A stretch of DNA of 38,905 nt, taken from assembly GCA_903871235.1 (NCBI GenBank), contig CAIQGA010000096.1, positions 1 to 38,905 on the forward strand, in the 5' to 3' direction. The notes beneath the pieces are model-generated. The model saw nothing but the letters and a program-made list of their open reading frames with translations, had not been told where the DNA came from and ran no database searches. Below are positions 7,186-15,332 of this stretch, in pieces. The position numbers and the translations under genes are program-made. This stretch comes from an uncultured Chlorobiaceae bacterium (GTDB lineage: Bacteria > Bacteroidota > Chlorobiia > Chlorobiales > Chlorobiaceae). Numbering within the stretch: the first letter of the stretch is position 1; every line of letters starts with the position of its first letter.

Positions 7186-7467
7186 TCACAGCGATTCGAA
7201 GGTCGGGGGCTCCCGATCAGGCTCATCTGGCTCAAATGCTCCGCTTTCGATAAGCTCCTGCCAGAGTTTCAGGCTTTCTGCTGCATCCTCTTCGTCAATG
7301 ATTTTCAGGGCGAAGCCTGCATGGACGATGGTATACTGCCCAAGCTGAATGTCGGGCACATATTCGAGGCAGGCCCTTGTTTTTGAACCGTTCACATCAA
7401 CAATGCCCATTTTGAGGCCGTTTTCATTGGAGAGTTCAACGAGTTTTCCGGGAATGGCGAGGCACAT
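7186..7467 (-). CDS. hypC: Hydrogenase maturation chaperone HypC
   Basis: The protein begins [12 protein letters not shown], the invariant HypC start in which Cys2 binds the iron centre and later contacts the hydrogenase large-subunit precursor. The rest is a small beta-barrel ([36 protein letters not shown]) plus an acidic C-terminal tail, giving 93 residues, slightly longer than the usual 75-90. HypC carries Fe(CN)2CO with HypD. It lies 56 nt downstream of hypF and runs into hypD. A single hypC/hybG-type gene suggests one maturation line serving whatever [NiFe] hydrogenase the cell has. Confidence 0.94.
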   Translation of the reverse strand: MCLAIPGKLVELSNENGLKMGIVDVNGSKTRACLEYVPDIQLGQYTIVHAGFALKIIDEEDAAESLKLWQELIESGAFEPDEPDREPPTFESL

Positions 7468-7523
7468 TGGGCTTGGTGTTTTTTTTCGAAAGATAGTTGA
7501 ATATAGGGGTTACAAGGCGTATA

Positions 7524-10037
7524 TCATTGCACTCCACGATAGTTGCCTTTGAGGTACTCCCGGCCGATGACGGCCTGGCCGAGGGAGAGCCCACCGTCGC
7601 CGGAGGGCACAAGGGCGTGGGTCAGTACCTTGTAGCCTGCGGCTTGCAGTTCACTGACGAGGGTTTCAAAGAGGAGTTCGTTCTGGAACACTCCGCCGCT
7701 GAGCGCTACGGTTTTCAGGCCGGTCGCTTGGGATGCTTTTTCGATTAACTCGTAAAAGCTTGTAACAAGGGTGCGGTGGAACCTCTGGCTGATTTCACTC
7801 GTGCTCATTCCCTCCTGCAGGGCAGTGGCTACATCCTGAATCAGTGGTGAAAGCAGCAGCGTCCATCGGCCTTTTGCCTCATGGAGGGCCTTTTTGCCGG
7901 TGGTTACTCCTGCAGTGTGTGTATGCGCCACACCAACTTCTGCTGCGTCGTTTGTGCCAATAGGTAAACCTGCTGCGTGCACAGGCCCAGCAACTCCTGA
8001 TGCATCGGTTGTGCTCGCGGTGCCTCCTGATGGTTGCATCGGCGTAAAATCTTGTGCTTTTTCATACTGCAAAGCATAGCGGAACTCTTTAGTGCCAACC
8101 GCCCCCCCAGCAGCGTGCATGAGCGCGATGGCCGCCTCTCCCTCGAAGGTGATTTCGCCCCTAAGGTTACAGAGGGCAGCAACGGCGTCGAAGAGCCTGC
8201 CGCAACTGGAGGTTTCAACAACGTTGACCCTCTTTTCGAGTAATTCAAGTACCGGTGCAATCTGCCGCTCTTTCATGAAGGGCAGCTCAGGCAGATCGGG
8301 ACAACTTCGATGAAGATAGCCGAGTGCCGCCCGCCAGGGCTGGGTAACCGCCGCCTCTCCTCCCGGCAATGGCATCGGCTCAAGCGAGGCGAAGCGTTCC
8401 ACACCGGCAGCGTTGCCAATGAGCAGCTCTCCGCCCCAGATTGTCCCGTCGGTTCCGTAACCCGTGCCATCAAGGATAAGGCCAATGGCTGGCCCCTCCT
8501 CCCTGTTTTCAGCCAGGCAGGCCGCAAGATGGGCATGATGGTGCTGGACGCCAAGCAACGGGAAGCCCTGCTTCAGCGCCCACTGCGTGGTCATGTAACC
8601 GGGATGGAGGTCGTGCACCAGAAGCTCGGGTGTGGCCTGAAAAAGGTGCTGCAAATGGGCGACAACCTGCTCAAAATGGCGGTATGCCTCAAAGTTTTTC
8701 ATGTCGCCGATATGCTGGCTCATCAGCGCATGGGTGCCTTTCAGGAGGGTGATTGTATTTTTCAGTTCACCTCCAATACCAAGTACTATGGCGCCCCCTT
8801 CGCGCAGGTAAATCGGTGCGGGGACATATCCCCTGCTCCGCCTGATCTGGCGCAACGCTCCTGCAAGGTGGATGGTGACTGAATCGTCGCATTTGAGCCA
8901 GATGGGACGGTCATGCACGAGAAAAGCATCAGCAATGTCCTTGAGCCGCAAGAGCGCCTCCTCATTCTCGCTCGCAATCGGCTCCTCGCTGAAATTGGCA
9001 CTGGTCATCACCAGGATATCAAGGTCGCCATCGAAAAGCAGGGTGTGCAAGGGGGTATAGGGCAACATGACGCCAAGCCGCTCATTGCCCGGCGCTATGG
9101 ATGGTGCAAGGGCGGCACACGCTCTCTTTTTCAGGAGCACAATGGGTGCCTGGGCCGAGTTCAAGGCGGCCAGCTCACCCTCATTCACCTCGCAACAGCT
9201 TTGCACCAGCTCCACATTGCGCATCATGACAGCAAAAGGCTTGGCTTCACGTCCTTTTCTCTCCCGCAGGCGTCGAACCGCAGCCTCATTTCGAGCGTCC
9301 ACGGCAAGATGAAAGCCTCCGACCCCTTTCAGGGCAACAATCAGCCCTTTTCTAAGAAGCACCAGAGCGGCAGCGGCAGCCTCACCCGAGAGAGGCGCAC
9401 GTGAAACATCCACCAAGGCAAGAGAAGGCCCGCACACCGGGCAGGCAGTGGGCTCTGCATGAAAGCGGCGGTCGAGCGGATCGCGGTACTCCTGCTCACA
9501 CACCCTACATAGTGTGAAGCTGTGCATCGAGGTAGAAGGACGGTCATAAGGGAGACGCCCCACAATGGTGTAGCGCGGGCCGCAATTGGTACAGTTGATG
9601 AAGGGGTAACGAAAGCGGCGGTTTTCGGGGTCGAGCATCTCCCGGCGGCAATCGCTGCAAAGGGCAATATCGGGCGGAATGAGTGTCTCAACCCCGGCAC
9701 CGGAAGTCGAATCTGCGATCAAAAAGGCCTCTTCCGCAACCGAGGCGATGACGCTCTCCTCAATTGACTCTATGGCGGCAAGCGGAGGGCGTTCGGCTGG
9801 CAGGCGCCGCAAGAACGCTTCGAGGAGAGCGGGTGCACCCTGCACCTCAATCAGAACGCCGGAGGCAGTATTGCGGATAAACCCCTTGAGGCCACAACTG
9901 ACAGCAAGTCGGTAAACAAAGGGGCGGAAGCCGACGCCCTGCACGATACCGTGAACACGCAAACGCCTCCGCGTTTCAGCGCTGTTATCAGGGCTGCTCA
10001 GTGCTGTGCCATTGTAGCTTCGAGCCACTCCTGCCAT
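7524..10037 (-). CDS. hypF: Carbamoyltransferase HypF
   Basis: HypF turns carbamoyl phosphate into carbamoyl-adenylate and passes the carbamoyl group to HypE. Domains in order: acylphosphatase (about 25-110; VHGIVQGVGFRPFVYRL), two zinc-finger CxxC blocks (about 125-205; CSDCRREML, NCTNCGPRYT, CRVCEQEY, ACPVCGP), a YrdC-like domain (about 215-400), and a Kae1-like domain (HHHAHLAACLAENR and LILDGTGYGTDGTIWGGE). At 837 residues it is longer than the usual 740-780. The excess lies at about residues 640-715, a Gly/Ala/Thr-rich stretch with three degenerate copies of an HxAGxxxGT-like motif. The ATG at 10037 overlaps hypB by 40 nt; no better start exists before the acylphosphatase domain. Confidence 0.93.
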   Translation of the reverse strand: MAGVARSYNGTALSSPDNSAETRRRLRVHGIVQGVGFRPFVYRLAVSCGLKGFIRNTASGVLIEVQGAPALLEAFLRRLPAERPPLAAIESIEESVIASVAEEAFLIADSTSGAGVETLIPPDIALCSDCRREMLDPENRRFRYPFINCTNCGPRYTIVGRLPYDRPSTSMHSFTLCRVCEQEYRDPLDRRFHAEPTACPVCGPSLALVDVSRAPLSGEAAAAALVLLRKGLIVALKGVGGFHLAVDARNEAAVRRLRERKGREAKPFAVMMRNVELVQSCCEVNEGELAALNSAQAPIVLLKKRACAALAPSIAPGNERLGVMLPYTPLHTLLFDGDLDILVMTSANFSEEPIASENEEALLRLKDIADAFLVHDRPIWLKCDDSVTIHLAGALRQIRRSRGYVPAPIYLREGGAIVLGIGGELKNTITLLKGTHALMSQHIGDMKNFEAYRHFEQVVAHLQHLFQATPELLVHDLHPGYMTTQWALKQGFPLLGVQHHHAHLAACLAENREEGPAIGLILDGTGYGTDGTIWGGELLIGNAAGVERFASLEPMPLPGGEAAVTQPWRAALGYLHRSCPDLPELPFMKERQIAPVLELLEKRVNVVETSSCGRLFDAVAALCNLRGEITFEGEAAIALMHAAGGAVGTKEFRYALQYEKAQDFTPMQPSGGTASTTDASGVAGPVHAAGLPIGTNDAAEVGVAHTHTAGVTTGKKALHEAKGRWTLLLSPLIQDVATALQEGMSTSEISQRFHRTLVTSFYELIEKASQATGLKTVALSGGVFQNELLFETLVSELQAAGYKVLTHALVPSGDGGLSLGQAVIGREYLKGNYRGVQ

Positions 10038-10801
10038 GCAGCAAGCCCCTCTCCAGTTTTGGCCGAAAGTTCAAACCATTCCAGATGGTGGTTGACCCGC
10101 ATGGCATTTTCACGGCATTTGGCCGCATCAAACTCCACATAAGGCAGAAGATCGATCTTGTTGAGAATGCAGATATCAGCCTCATGGAAGATGGTCGGAT
10201 ACTTCAGCGGCTTGTCGTCTCCCTCCGTCACACTGATAATGACCACTTTCAGCGCCTCGCCTAGGTCAAAGAGTGCCGGACAGACCAGATTTCCGACATT
10301 TTCGATACAGAGCAGCGAATTATCCTGCATCTCAAGCTCTTTCATGGCGCGGTTGACCATCAGGGCATCAAGATGGCATCCTGAACCGGTATTGATCTGG
10401 ATAACCGGCACACCGAGCGCCTGAATCCTGTCAGCATCATTGGTGGTCTGCTGGTCACCCTCAATGACGGCAACCGGAAAACGCTGCTTCAGGGCTGGAA
10501 TAATTTTTTCGAGCAGCGAGGTTTTGCCCGAGCCTGGAGAGCTGAGAAAATTGAGGGCAAAAATCCCCCTTGCCTCAAAATATCCACGGTTTCGTTCGGC
10601 GAGCAGATTGTTTTTCTGAAGCACATCCTGTTCAAGCAGCACCTTCCGGCCTGAGCCCTCATGATGATGATCGCCATGCTCATGGCTGTGATGCTCCCCG
10701 TGAGCGTGCTCGTGTTCGTTAACATGGAGATGATAGTCACTCTGGCCGGGTTTGCGAAGCACCGCCCCGCCCTCAGTTGAACAACCGCAGGTATCACACA
10801 T
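9998..10801 (-). CDS. hypB: Nickel-insertion GTPase HypB
   Basis: HypB is the GTPase that, with HypA, loads nickel into the hydrogenase large subunit. Visible in order: an N-terminal MCDTCGC high-affinity nickel motif, a His-rich stretch (residues about 23-50, with HEHAHGEHHSHEHGDHHHEG) for nickel storage, a P-loop SSPGSGKTSLLEK, then ENVGNLVCP and the NKIDLLPY guanine-specificity motif. Length 267 fits the His-rich class. It starts 3 nt after the hypA stop. Having both CxxCGC and the His-rich region suggests the protein both stores and delivers nickel. Confidence 0.95.
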   Translation of the reverse strand: MCDTCGCSTEGGAVLRKPGQSDYHLHVNEHEHAHGEHHSHEHGDHHHEGSGRKVLLEQDVLQKNNLLAERNRGYFEARGIFALNFLSSPGSGKTSLLEKIIPALKQRFPVAVIEGDQQTTNDADRIQALGVPVIQINTGSGCHLDALMVNRAMKELEMQDNSLLCIENVGNLVCPALFDLGEALKVVIISVTEGDDKPLKYPTIFHEADICILNKIDLLPYVEFDAAKCRENAMRVNHHLEWFELSAKTGEGLAAWQEWLEATMAQH

Positions 10802-10804
10802 TGC

Positions 10805-11158
10805 TTATTCTTCCTCCTCTTCTATGGTCATTGATTGAATCAAAAATTCCTCACCGGTGAGAATCTTCACCCTGAGCGACCGGCAGGCGGGGCACTCTGC
10901 ATAGTAAAAGTTGACCGGAAAGGTCGTGCCACACTCACCACACTCGCCCACTCCTTCCGGCTCCTCAATGGCGAGCCGCGCTCTTGCAGCAAGGGTGCCC
11001 GCAGCCGCCGCTGAAAAACAGAATTGCAACGACTCCGGCTCAATACCGGCAAGCTTGCCAACAAGCAACTCAACTTCTGAAATCCATCCCGCCCCCTCTT
11101 GCCGCGCCCTCTCCTCCACTGCTTCAACAATGGAGAGCGCAATACTCATTTCATGCAT
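10805..11158 (-). CDS. hypA: Nickel metallochaperone HypA
   Basis: A 117-residue HypA. It begins MHEMSIALSIVEAVEERARQ, where His2 is the nickel ligand, and carries the structural zinc site as two CxxC pairs (CGECG and CPAC) at about residues 73-95. HypA brings nickel to the hydrogenase precursor together with HypB. It is the first gene of the hypABFCDE operon, transcribed away from the molybdenum cofactor genes. A second in-frame ATG at 11149 (MSIAL) exists but would lose the essential His2, so 11158 is the start. Confidence 0.94.
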   Translation of the reverse strand: MHEMSIALSIVEAVEERARQEGAGWISEVELLVGKLAGIEPESLQFCFSAAAAGTLAARARLAIEEPEGVGECGECGTTFPVNFYYAECPACRSLRVKILTGEEFLIQSMTIEEEEE

Positions 11159-11318
11159 TTGACAGAACCCTGAAAAAAGGAGATTGGTCGATTATGTATT
11201 TTCATGTATTTATACCAAGTTCCATAGATTAACAAAAATCTTTCAAAAGAATCCCCCTATTCCCTCAGGAAAGGGCTCAATAGATTCATAACACAGGTGA
11301 AAACCAGAGATAAACGTG
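11159..11318. promoter_or_regulatory. Divergent promoter region between hypA and moaC-mog
   Basis: This 160-bp AT-rich gap separates two operons that run away from each other, so it must hold both promoters. I see no unambiguous -35/-10 pair, and no clear inverted repeat that would mark a shared operator. GAGATAAACG just before the moaC-mog ATG is a modest ribosome binding site. Confidence 0.45.
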
Positions 11319-12260
11319 ATGGATTTTAGCCATATTGACCACAACGGAAACATTGCCATGGTCGATGTTTCCACGAAACCCGGCACGCTCAGAGTAGCAA
11401 AAGCCTCCGGTTACATTCTCATGCAGCCGGAAACGATTGAGCTGCTCTCCCGTGACGGTTTGCCCAAGGGCAATGTTCTGACAACGGCCAAACTTGCCGG
11501 TATTCTTGCCGCAAAAAATACGGCGCACCTCATTCCCCTCTGCCATCAGCTCAATCTCTCCTGGGCGGATATTGTTTTTGACGTCGAGAAAGAGCGCATC
11601 ACCATTGTGGCTACCGTGAAAACAAAAGAGGCCACCGGGGTTGAGATGGAGGCTTTGACGGCGGTATCGGTTGCCGCACTCACCATCTATGACATGTGCA
11701 AGGCGGTCGATAAAAGTATGGAGATTGGCGGAATAAAAGTTGACCAAAAAACCGGTGGAAAGTCACACAAAACAGATGGGTACCGACCAAAAACATCAAT
11801 TCTTGTCTTGTCGGACTCCATCTCTTCCGGCCGGGCGATTGACCGGTCGGGCCAATTGCTGCGTGAAGGATTTGAGGCGGCTGGATGCCCGATAGGAGAG
11901 ATGAGGATTATTGCCGACAACAAAGAAGATATTGTCGCAGTCATTGATGAGTGGACGGCAGAGGGTATCGAGCTGATTGTCACAACCGGGGGAACGGGTC
12001 TCGGCCCCCGGGATGTAACCGTAGATGCCCTGCTTCCGAAATTTTCACGCAGATTGCCTGGAATTGAGCAGGCACTTTTTAACTGGGGACAGGGAAAAAC
12101 GAGGACGGCCATGCTTTCGAGGCTTACCGCAGGGATGGTGGGATCGTCGATAGTGATTTGCTTGCCCGGAAGCAGCGGGGCGGCAAGCGATGCCCTTGAG
12201 TTGCTTGTACCTGCCCTGTTTCACGCTTTTGCCATGATAAAAGGAGAGGGACACCCATGA
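11319..12260 (+). CDS. MoaC-Mog fusion: cPMP synthase and molybdopterin adenylyltransferase
   Basis: Two Moco enzymes in one 313-residue chain. Residues about 1-155 are MoaC (TTAKLAGILAAKNTAHLIPL, then EMEALTAVSVAALTIYDMCK), which converts 3',8-cyclo-GTP from MoaA to cyclic pyranopterin monophosphate. Residues about 158-313 are a MogA/MoaB domain (VTTGGTGLGPRDVTVDAL), which adenylates molybdopterin before metal insertion. These steps are not consecutive, so the fusion balances expression more than it channels substrate. I prefer the ATG at 11319 over the GTG directly before it. The stop overlaps the moeA start by 4 nt. moaD, moaE and moeB are not in the window. Confidence 0.9.
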   Translation: MDFSHIDHNGNIAMVDVSTKPGTLRVAKASGYILMQPETIELLSRDGLPKGNVLTTAKLAGILAAKNTAHLIPLCHQLNLSWADIVFDVEKERITIVATVKTKEATGVEMEALTAVSVAALTIYDMCKAVDKSMEIGGIKVDQKTGGKSHKTDGYRPKTSILVLSDSISSGRAIDRSGQLLREGFEAAGCPIGEMRIIADNKEDIVAVIDEWTAEGIELIVTTGGTGLGPRDVTVDALLPKFSRRLPGIEQALFNWGQGKTRTAMLSRLTAGMVGSSIVICLPGSSGAASDALELLVPALFHAFAMIKGEGHP

Positions 12261-13480
12261 TGATCACCGTTCAGGAGGCTCACAGCCTCATCAATCAATC
12301 AGTGAGCGTGTTGGGCACGGAGGAGTTGCCGCTTGGCCAACTGCAGGGAAGGGTGCTTGCCCGGGAGGTGAGGGCACCCTTTTCGCTCCCCCGTTTTACC
12401 AACTCGGCCATGGATGGCTTTGCCCTCAAGTGGAGTGATATCGCCACCGCTTCGAAGGAGGCCCCGGTTCGCCTCCATGTTACCGAAAAGATTCCGGCAG
12501 GCACTCTCTCTACCTTGCCGGTGGCTCCCGGATGCTGTGCGGAGATTATGACGGGTGCGCCGATGCCGGAAGAGGCTGATACAGTTGTTGCGTTTGAAGA
12601 GAGCAGCGGCTTCGGCACTGAAAGTATTGACATCTACAAGGCGCCGAAAAAGGGGGCCAATGTTCGTTACAGCGGTGAAGAGGTGGCTCTGGATGAAGTT
12701 GTTCTCCAAAAAGGGGTTACTCTCACTCCCTCTGAAATTGCCGTGCTTGCCTCATTCGGCTTTACATCAGCTCCGGTACACAAACAGCCAAGAGTTGCCA
12801 TTGTTACCGTTGGTGATGAAGTGCGCAACCCCGGTGAAGAGCTCTCCGGTGCAGAGATCTATAACTGTAACCGCTATCTGCTTGAGTCGGCCTGCCGTTC
12901 AATCGGCATTGAACCGGTCATGGTTCGCCATGCCCCTGATGAGAGAGAGCTGTTGCGTGAAGTGCTGGAGCTGGCGCTCGGGGAATGTGATATGCTCATT
13001 ACGGCGGGAGGAATCTCCTCCGGAGAGTATGACTTTGTCCAGGAGGAGCTCTCGGCACTTGGAGTGACAAAAAAGTTCTGGAAAATTGCTCAAAAACCGG
13101 GTAAACCCCTCTATTTCGGCTCTTCCAATGAAGGAAAAGCGGTTTTTTCCCTCCCCGGCAACCCGGTCTCTGCACTGGTCTGTTTTGTTGAATATTGCCT
13201 GCCCGCCCTCTCTGCCCTGTCGGGAAAACCGGCGCCTGTAAAATTTCGGGCAGCTCTTGCCGAACCCTTCACTTCCGATAAAAAACGCCACCGTTTTCTT
13301 CTTGGAAGTGTCTGGGCTGAAGAGGGCCAGCTTTTGTGCAAAGCGTCGCCGAAAGTTGAGTCACACATGATCACCTCCGTCGTTGGCTCAAACTGCCTGA
13401 TCGAGGCGGAGCCATCTGAGGAGCCGCTTGCGAGGGGTTCGAAGCTGCTTTGCACCATGCTTCCCTGGTCAAATCTATAA
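12257..13480 (+). CDS. moeA: Molybdopterin molybdenumtransferase MoeA
   Basis: MoeA inserts molybdate into adenylated molybdopterin to give mature Moco. Its 407 residues show the family landmarks: FTNSAMDGFAL near residue 50, MTGAPMPEEADTVVAFE, the MPT-binding domain motif TAGGISSGEYDFV, and SLPGNPVSALVCFVEYCLP. The start overlaps the moaC-mog stop (ATGATGA), so it is co-translated with the Mog domain, whose product it uses. In plants and animals the Mog and MoeA activities are fused (Cnx1, gephyrin); here they are adjacent but separate. The mobB-mobA fusion begins 4 nt after its stop. Confidence 0.94.
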   Translation: MMITVQEAHSLINQSVSVLGTEELPLGQLQGRVLAREVRAPFSLPRFTNSAMDGFALKWSDIATASKEAPVRLHVTEKIPAGTLSTLPVAPGCCAEIMTGAPMPEEADTVVAFEESSGFGTESIDIYKAPKKGANVRYSGEEVALDEVVLQKGVTLTPSEIAVLASFGFTSAPVHKQPRVAIVTVGDEVRNPGEELSGAEIYNCNRYLLESACRSIGIEPVMVRHAPDERELLREVLELALGECDMLITAGGISSGEYDFVQEELSALGVTKKFWKIAQKPGKPLYFGSSNEGKAVFSLPGNPVSALVCFVEYCLPALSALSGKPAPVKFRAALAEPFTSDKKRHRFLLGSVWAEEGQLLCKASPKVESHMITSVVGSNCLIEAEPSEEPLARGSKLLCTMLPWSNL

Positions 13481-13484
13481 CACC

Positions 13485-14576
13485 ATGCTCTTTCACCCTT
13501 TTGAAATCGCCATCTGCGGTTATTCCGGTTCAGGAAAGACAACCCTCATCATGGAAGTTGTACGCCACCTCTCTCTGCGACTTTCCATTGCCTACTACAA
13601 ACATGGCTGCCACCGCTTCGATATTGATCGAGAAGGAAAGGACTCCTGGGTAGTCGGTCAGGCAGGAGCCGAAACGGTCATGATTTCTGATCCTGAAAAA
13701 AAAGCAGTTATCACCAGCTCTGGCAAGGCGACACTGCTTGAGCGTCACGCATTTGCGGAGCATGACCTGCTTATTGTTGAAGGGCTCAAGGAGTTGCCGC
13801 TGCAAAAACTTCTCGTGGTCGATTCAGAACGCAAAATACTCGACCTCGTCAAGAGTGGCACCGTCACCAATGTTGCGGCACTCATCGTACCGGACGATCC
13901 GTCTGGCTATCCCGCTTTCGGCATTCCCCTCTTTCAGCGGGATACCATCGGCGCCATCGCCAGCTTTATTGAAACACTCCTGCTTGACCGTGCGCTGAAA
14001 GAGCGGCCACTGCATGGTCTGGTACTGGCTGGCGGTCACAGTTCACGCATGGGGTGCGACAAGGCGCTGCTTGCATACCATGCGAGCAACCAGCTTGTTC
14101 ACACGGCGAAGCTTTTGCAAAAGCAATGCTCTGAAGTCTTTATCTCCTGCCGGGAAGAGCAGGCGGAAGCATACCGCAATTTTGGTCTACCGCTCATCAC
14201 CGACGCCTACCTCGGCATCGGGCCTCTGGGGGGGCTGCTCTCCGCTCAACGCTACACGTCTGATGCGGCATGGGTTGTTGCCGCATGTGATCTCCCCTTT
14301 CTTGATGCAACCACCATCCGGCAACTCTCTTCAGAGCGCGATCCCCTCCGTTTCGCAACTGCATTCCGGGATACTCAGTCGGGCCGCATTGAGCCGCTCT
14401 GCGCCTGTTATGAACCAAAATCGCGTAGCCGACTTCTTCTCCGGCATGGCAACGGAGAAAATTCACTCGCCGCGTTTCTCAACGAGTCGCGTATAAAAGA
14501 GATTGTGCTGCAAAAGTGCGATGCGCTTCAGAACATCAACAATCCTGATGAACAAAAAAACGTTCGCTTTTTATGA
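13485..14576 (+). CDS. MobB-MobA fusion: Moco nucleotide-addition protein
   Basis: Residues about 1-165 are MobB, a P-loop GTPase-like protein (ICGYSGSGKTTLIMEVV; HLLIVEGLKE-type block at about 100) that helps MobA. Residues about 180-360 are MobA (GLVLAGGHSSRMGCDKALL and AACDLPFLD), which transfers GMP to Mo-molybdopterin to give the bis-MGD form used by DMSO-reductase-family enzymes. That matches the AioA-like oxidoreductase encoded next. I start at ATG 13485, 4 nt after moeA; the longer frame upstream lies inside moeA. MobB-MobA fusions occur in other bacteria but are a minority arrangement. Confidence 0.9.
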   Translation: MLFHPFEIAICGYSGSGKTTLIMEVVRHLSLRLSIAYYKHGCHRFDIDREGKDSWVVGQAGAETVMISDPEKKAVITSSGKATLLERHAFAEHDLLIVEGLKELPLQKLLVVDSERKILDLVKSGTVTNVAALIVPDDPSGYPAFGIPLFQRDTIGAIASFIETLLLDRALKERPLHGLVLAGGHSSRMGCDKALLAYHASNQLVHTAKLLQKQCSEVFISCREEQAEAYRNFGLPLITDAYLGIGPLGGLLSAQRYTSDAAWVVAACDLPFLDATTIRQLSSERDPLRFATAFRDTQSGRIEPLCACYEPKSRSRLLLRHGNGENSLAAFLNESRIKEIVLQKCDALQNINNPDEQKNVRFL

Positions 14577-14658
14577 TCAAAAGCCCCGGCAACTCTTCTT
14601 CATTCCTCCGTAATAAAGCTCCCTTTTTCCGCTTATCGAAACAACAAACTCACTGAAG

Positions 14659-14688
14659 CTTAAAATTAGCCAGAAATGTAATTTTAAG
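14659..14688. promoter_or_regulatory. Perfect AT-rich inverted repeat upstream of the Rieske/molybdoenzyme genes
   Basis: CTTAAAATTA at 14659-14668 and TAATTTTAAG at 14679-14688 are exact inverted copies separated by 10 nt. They lie in the 253-bp gap between mobB-mobA and the Rieske gene, about 140-170 nt before its ATG. The stem has almost no G/C and no following T-run, so it is more likely a protein-binding dyad than a terminator. A smaller palindrome, TTTGTTACAAA, follows at about 14705. What binds is unknown. Confidence 0.45.
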
Positions 14689-14829
14689 AAATTAAAGCCA
14701 AAAATTTGTTACAAAACTGTAAACTATTCAAAGTAAATTGAATAAATTGAGAAGTTATGATTCAAAAAAAACGTTCTGGTCGGCCCGGAACTTAACAATT
14801 GCTACCAACAACCCACGCAGGAGGAAGTT

Positions 14830-15318
14830 ATGTCGGACATCTCTCGAAGAAAATTTCTTCAAACAACATCAGCGTCAGCCCTTCTCTTCTTTTCCGGACT
14901 GAACAACACCCACGCTGCACCAGCGAAGGCTTACCCGTCCAAAAAAATTGGCAACATCAGGGATCTCAAACCGAATGAGCCTCTTGCGTTCAACTATCCT
15001 GATGAACAGTCGCCCTGTCTTTTGGTAAAAGTTGATAACGAAACCATTGGTGGAGTTGGCCCTCAGAAGAACGTCGTCTCCTTCTCTACCCTTTGTACGC
15101 ACATGGGATGCCCGTTAACCTACAGCAAAGGTCGCCTTGTCTGCAAATGTCACTACTCCATGTTTGACGTCTCCCGGAACGGCCAAACCTATCAGGGTCT
15201 TGCCTCCCAATGGGTGGCACAAATTGTGCTGCGTCTTGATGCTGGAACCGGCAATATTTATGCCGAAGGGGTTGAAGGCCTTATTTACGGAAGAATCGGT
15301 AATCTTAAATTGAGCTAA
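14830..15318 (+). CDS. aioB: Tat-exported Rieske subunit, AioB-like
   Basis: The N-terminus MSDISRRKFLQTTSASALLF is a Tat signal with the SRRKFLQ twin-arginine box, so the protein is exported folded with its cluster. The Rieske [2Fe-2S] site is complete: Cys89-x-His91 and Cys105-x-x-His108, with Cys94 and Cys107 placed to form the disulfide found in many Rieske proteins. Length 162 and the CTHMGCPLTY pattern match the small subunit of arsenite oxidase and of the related iodate reductase. It would take electrons from the Mo/[3Fe-4S] subunit and carry that subunit across the membrane by hitchhiking. A strong ribosome binding site (AGGAGGAAGTT) precedes the ATG, unusual in this window. Confidence 0.85.
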   Translation: MSDISRRKFLQTTSASALLFFSGLNNTHAAPAKAYPSKKIGNIRDLKPNEPLAFNYPDEQSPCLLVKVDNETIGGVGPQKNVVSFSTLCTHMGCPLTYSKGRLVCKCHYSMFDVSRNGQTYQGLASQWVAQIVLRLDAGTGNIYAEGVEGLIYGRIGNLKLS

Positions 15319-15332
15319 GGAGAAAACGAGCT

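Noticed and set aside
7894-8079. Plus-strand Val/Ala/Pro-rich ORF opposite hypF
   Set aside because: It is the antisense shadow of the repetitive hypF insert, with no ribosome binding site and no recognisable family.
14780-14829. Sigma-54 promoter before the Rieske gene, as known for some aio operons
   Set aside because: The best GG...GC candidate (GGAACTTAACAATTGC) has 12 rather than 10 bases between the elements and a poor match otherwise.
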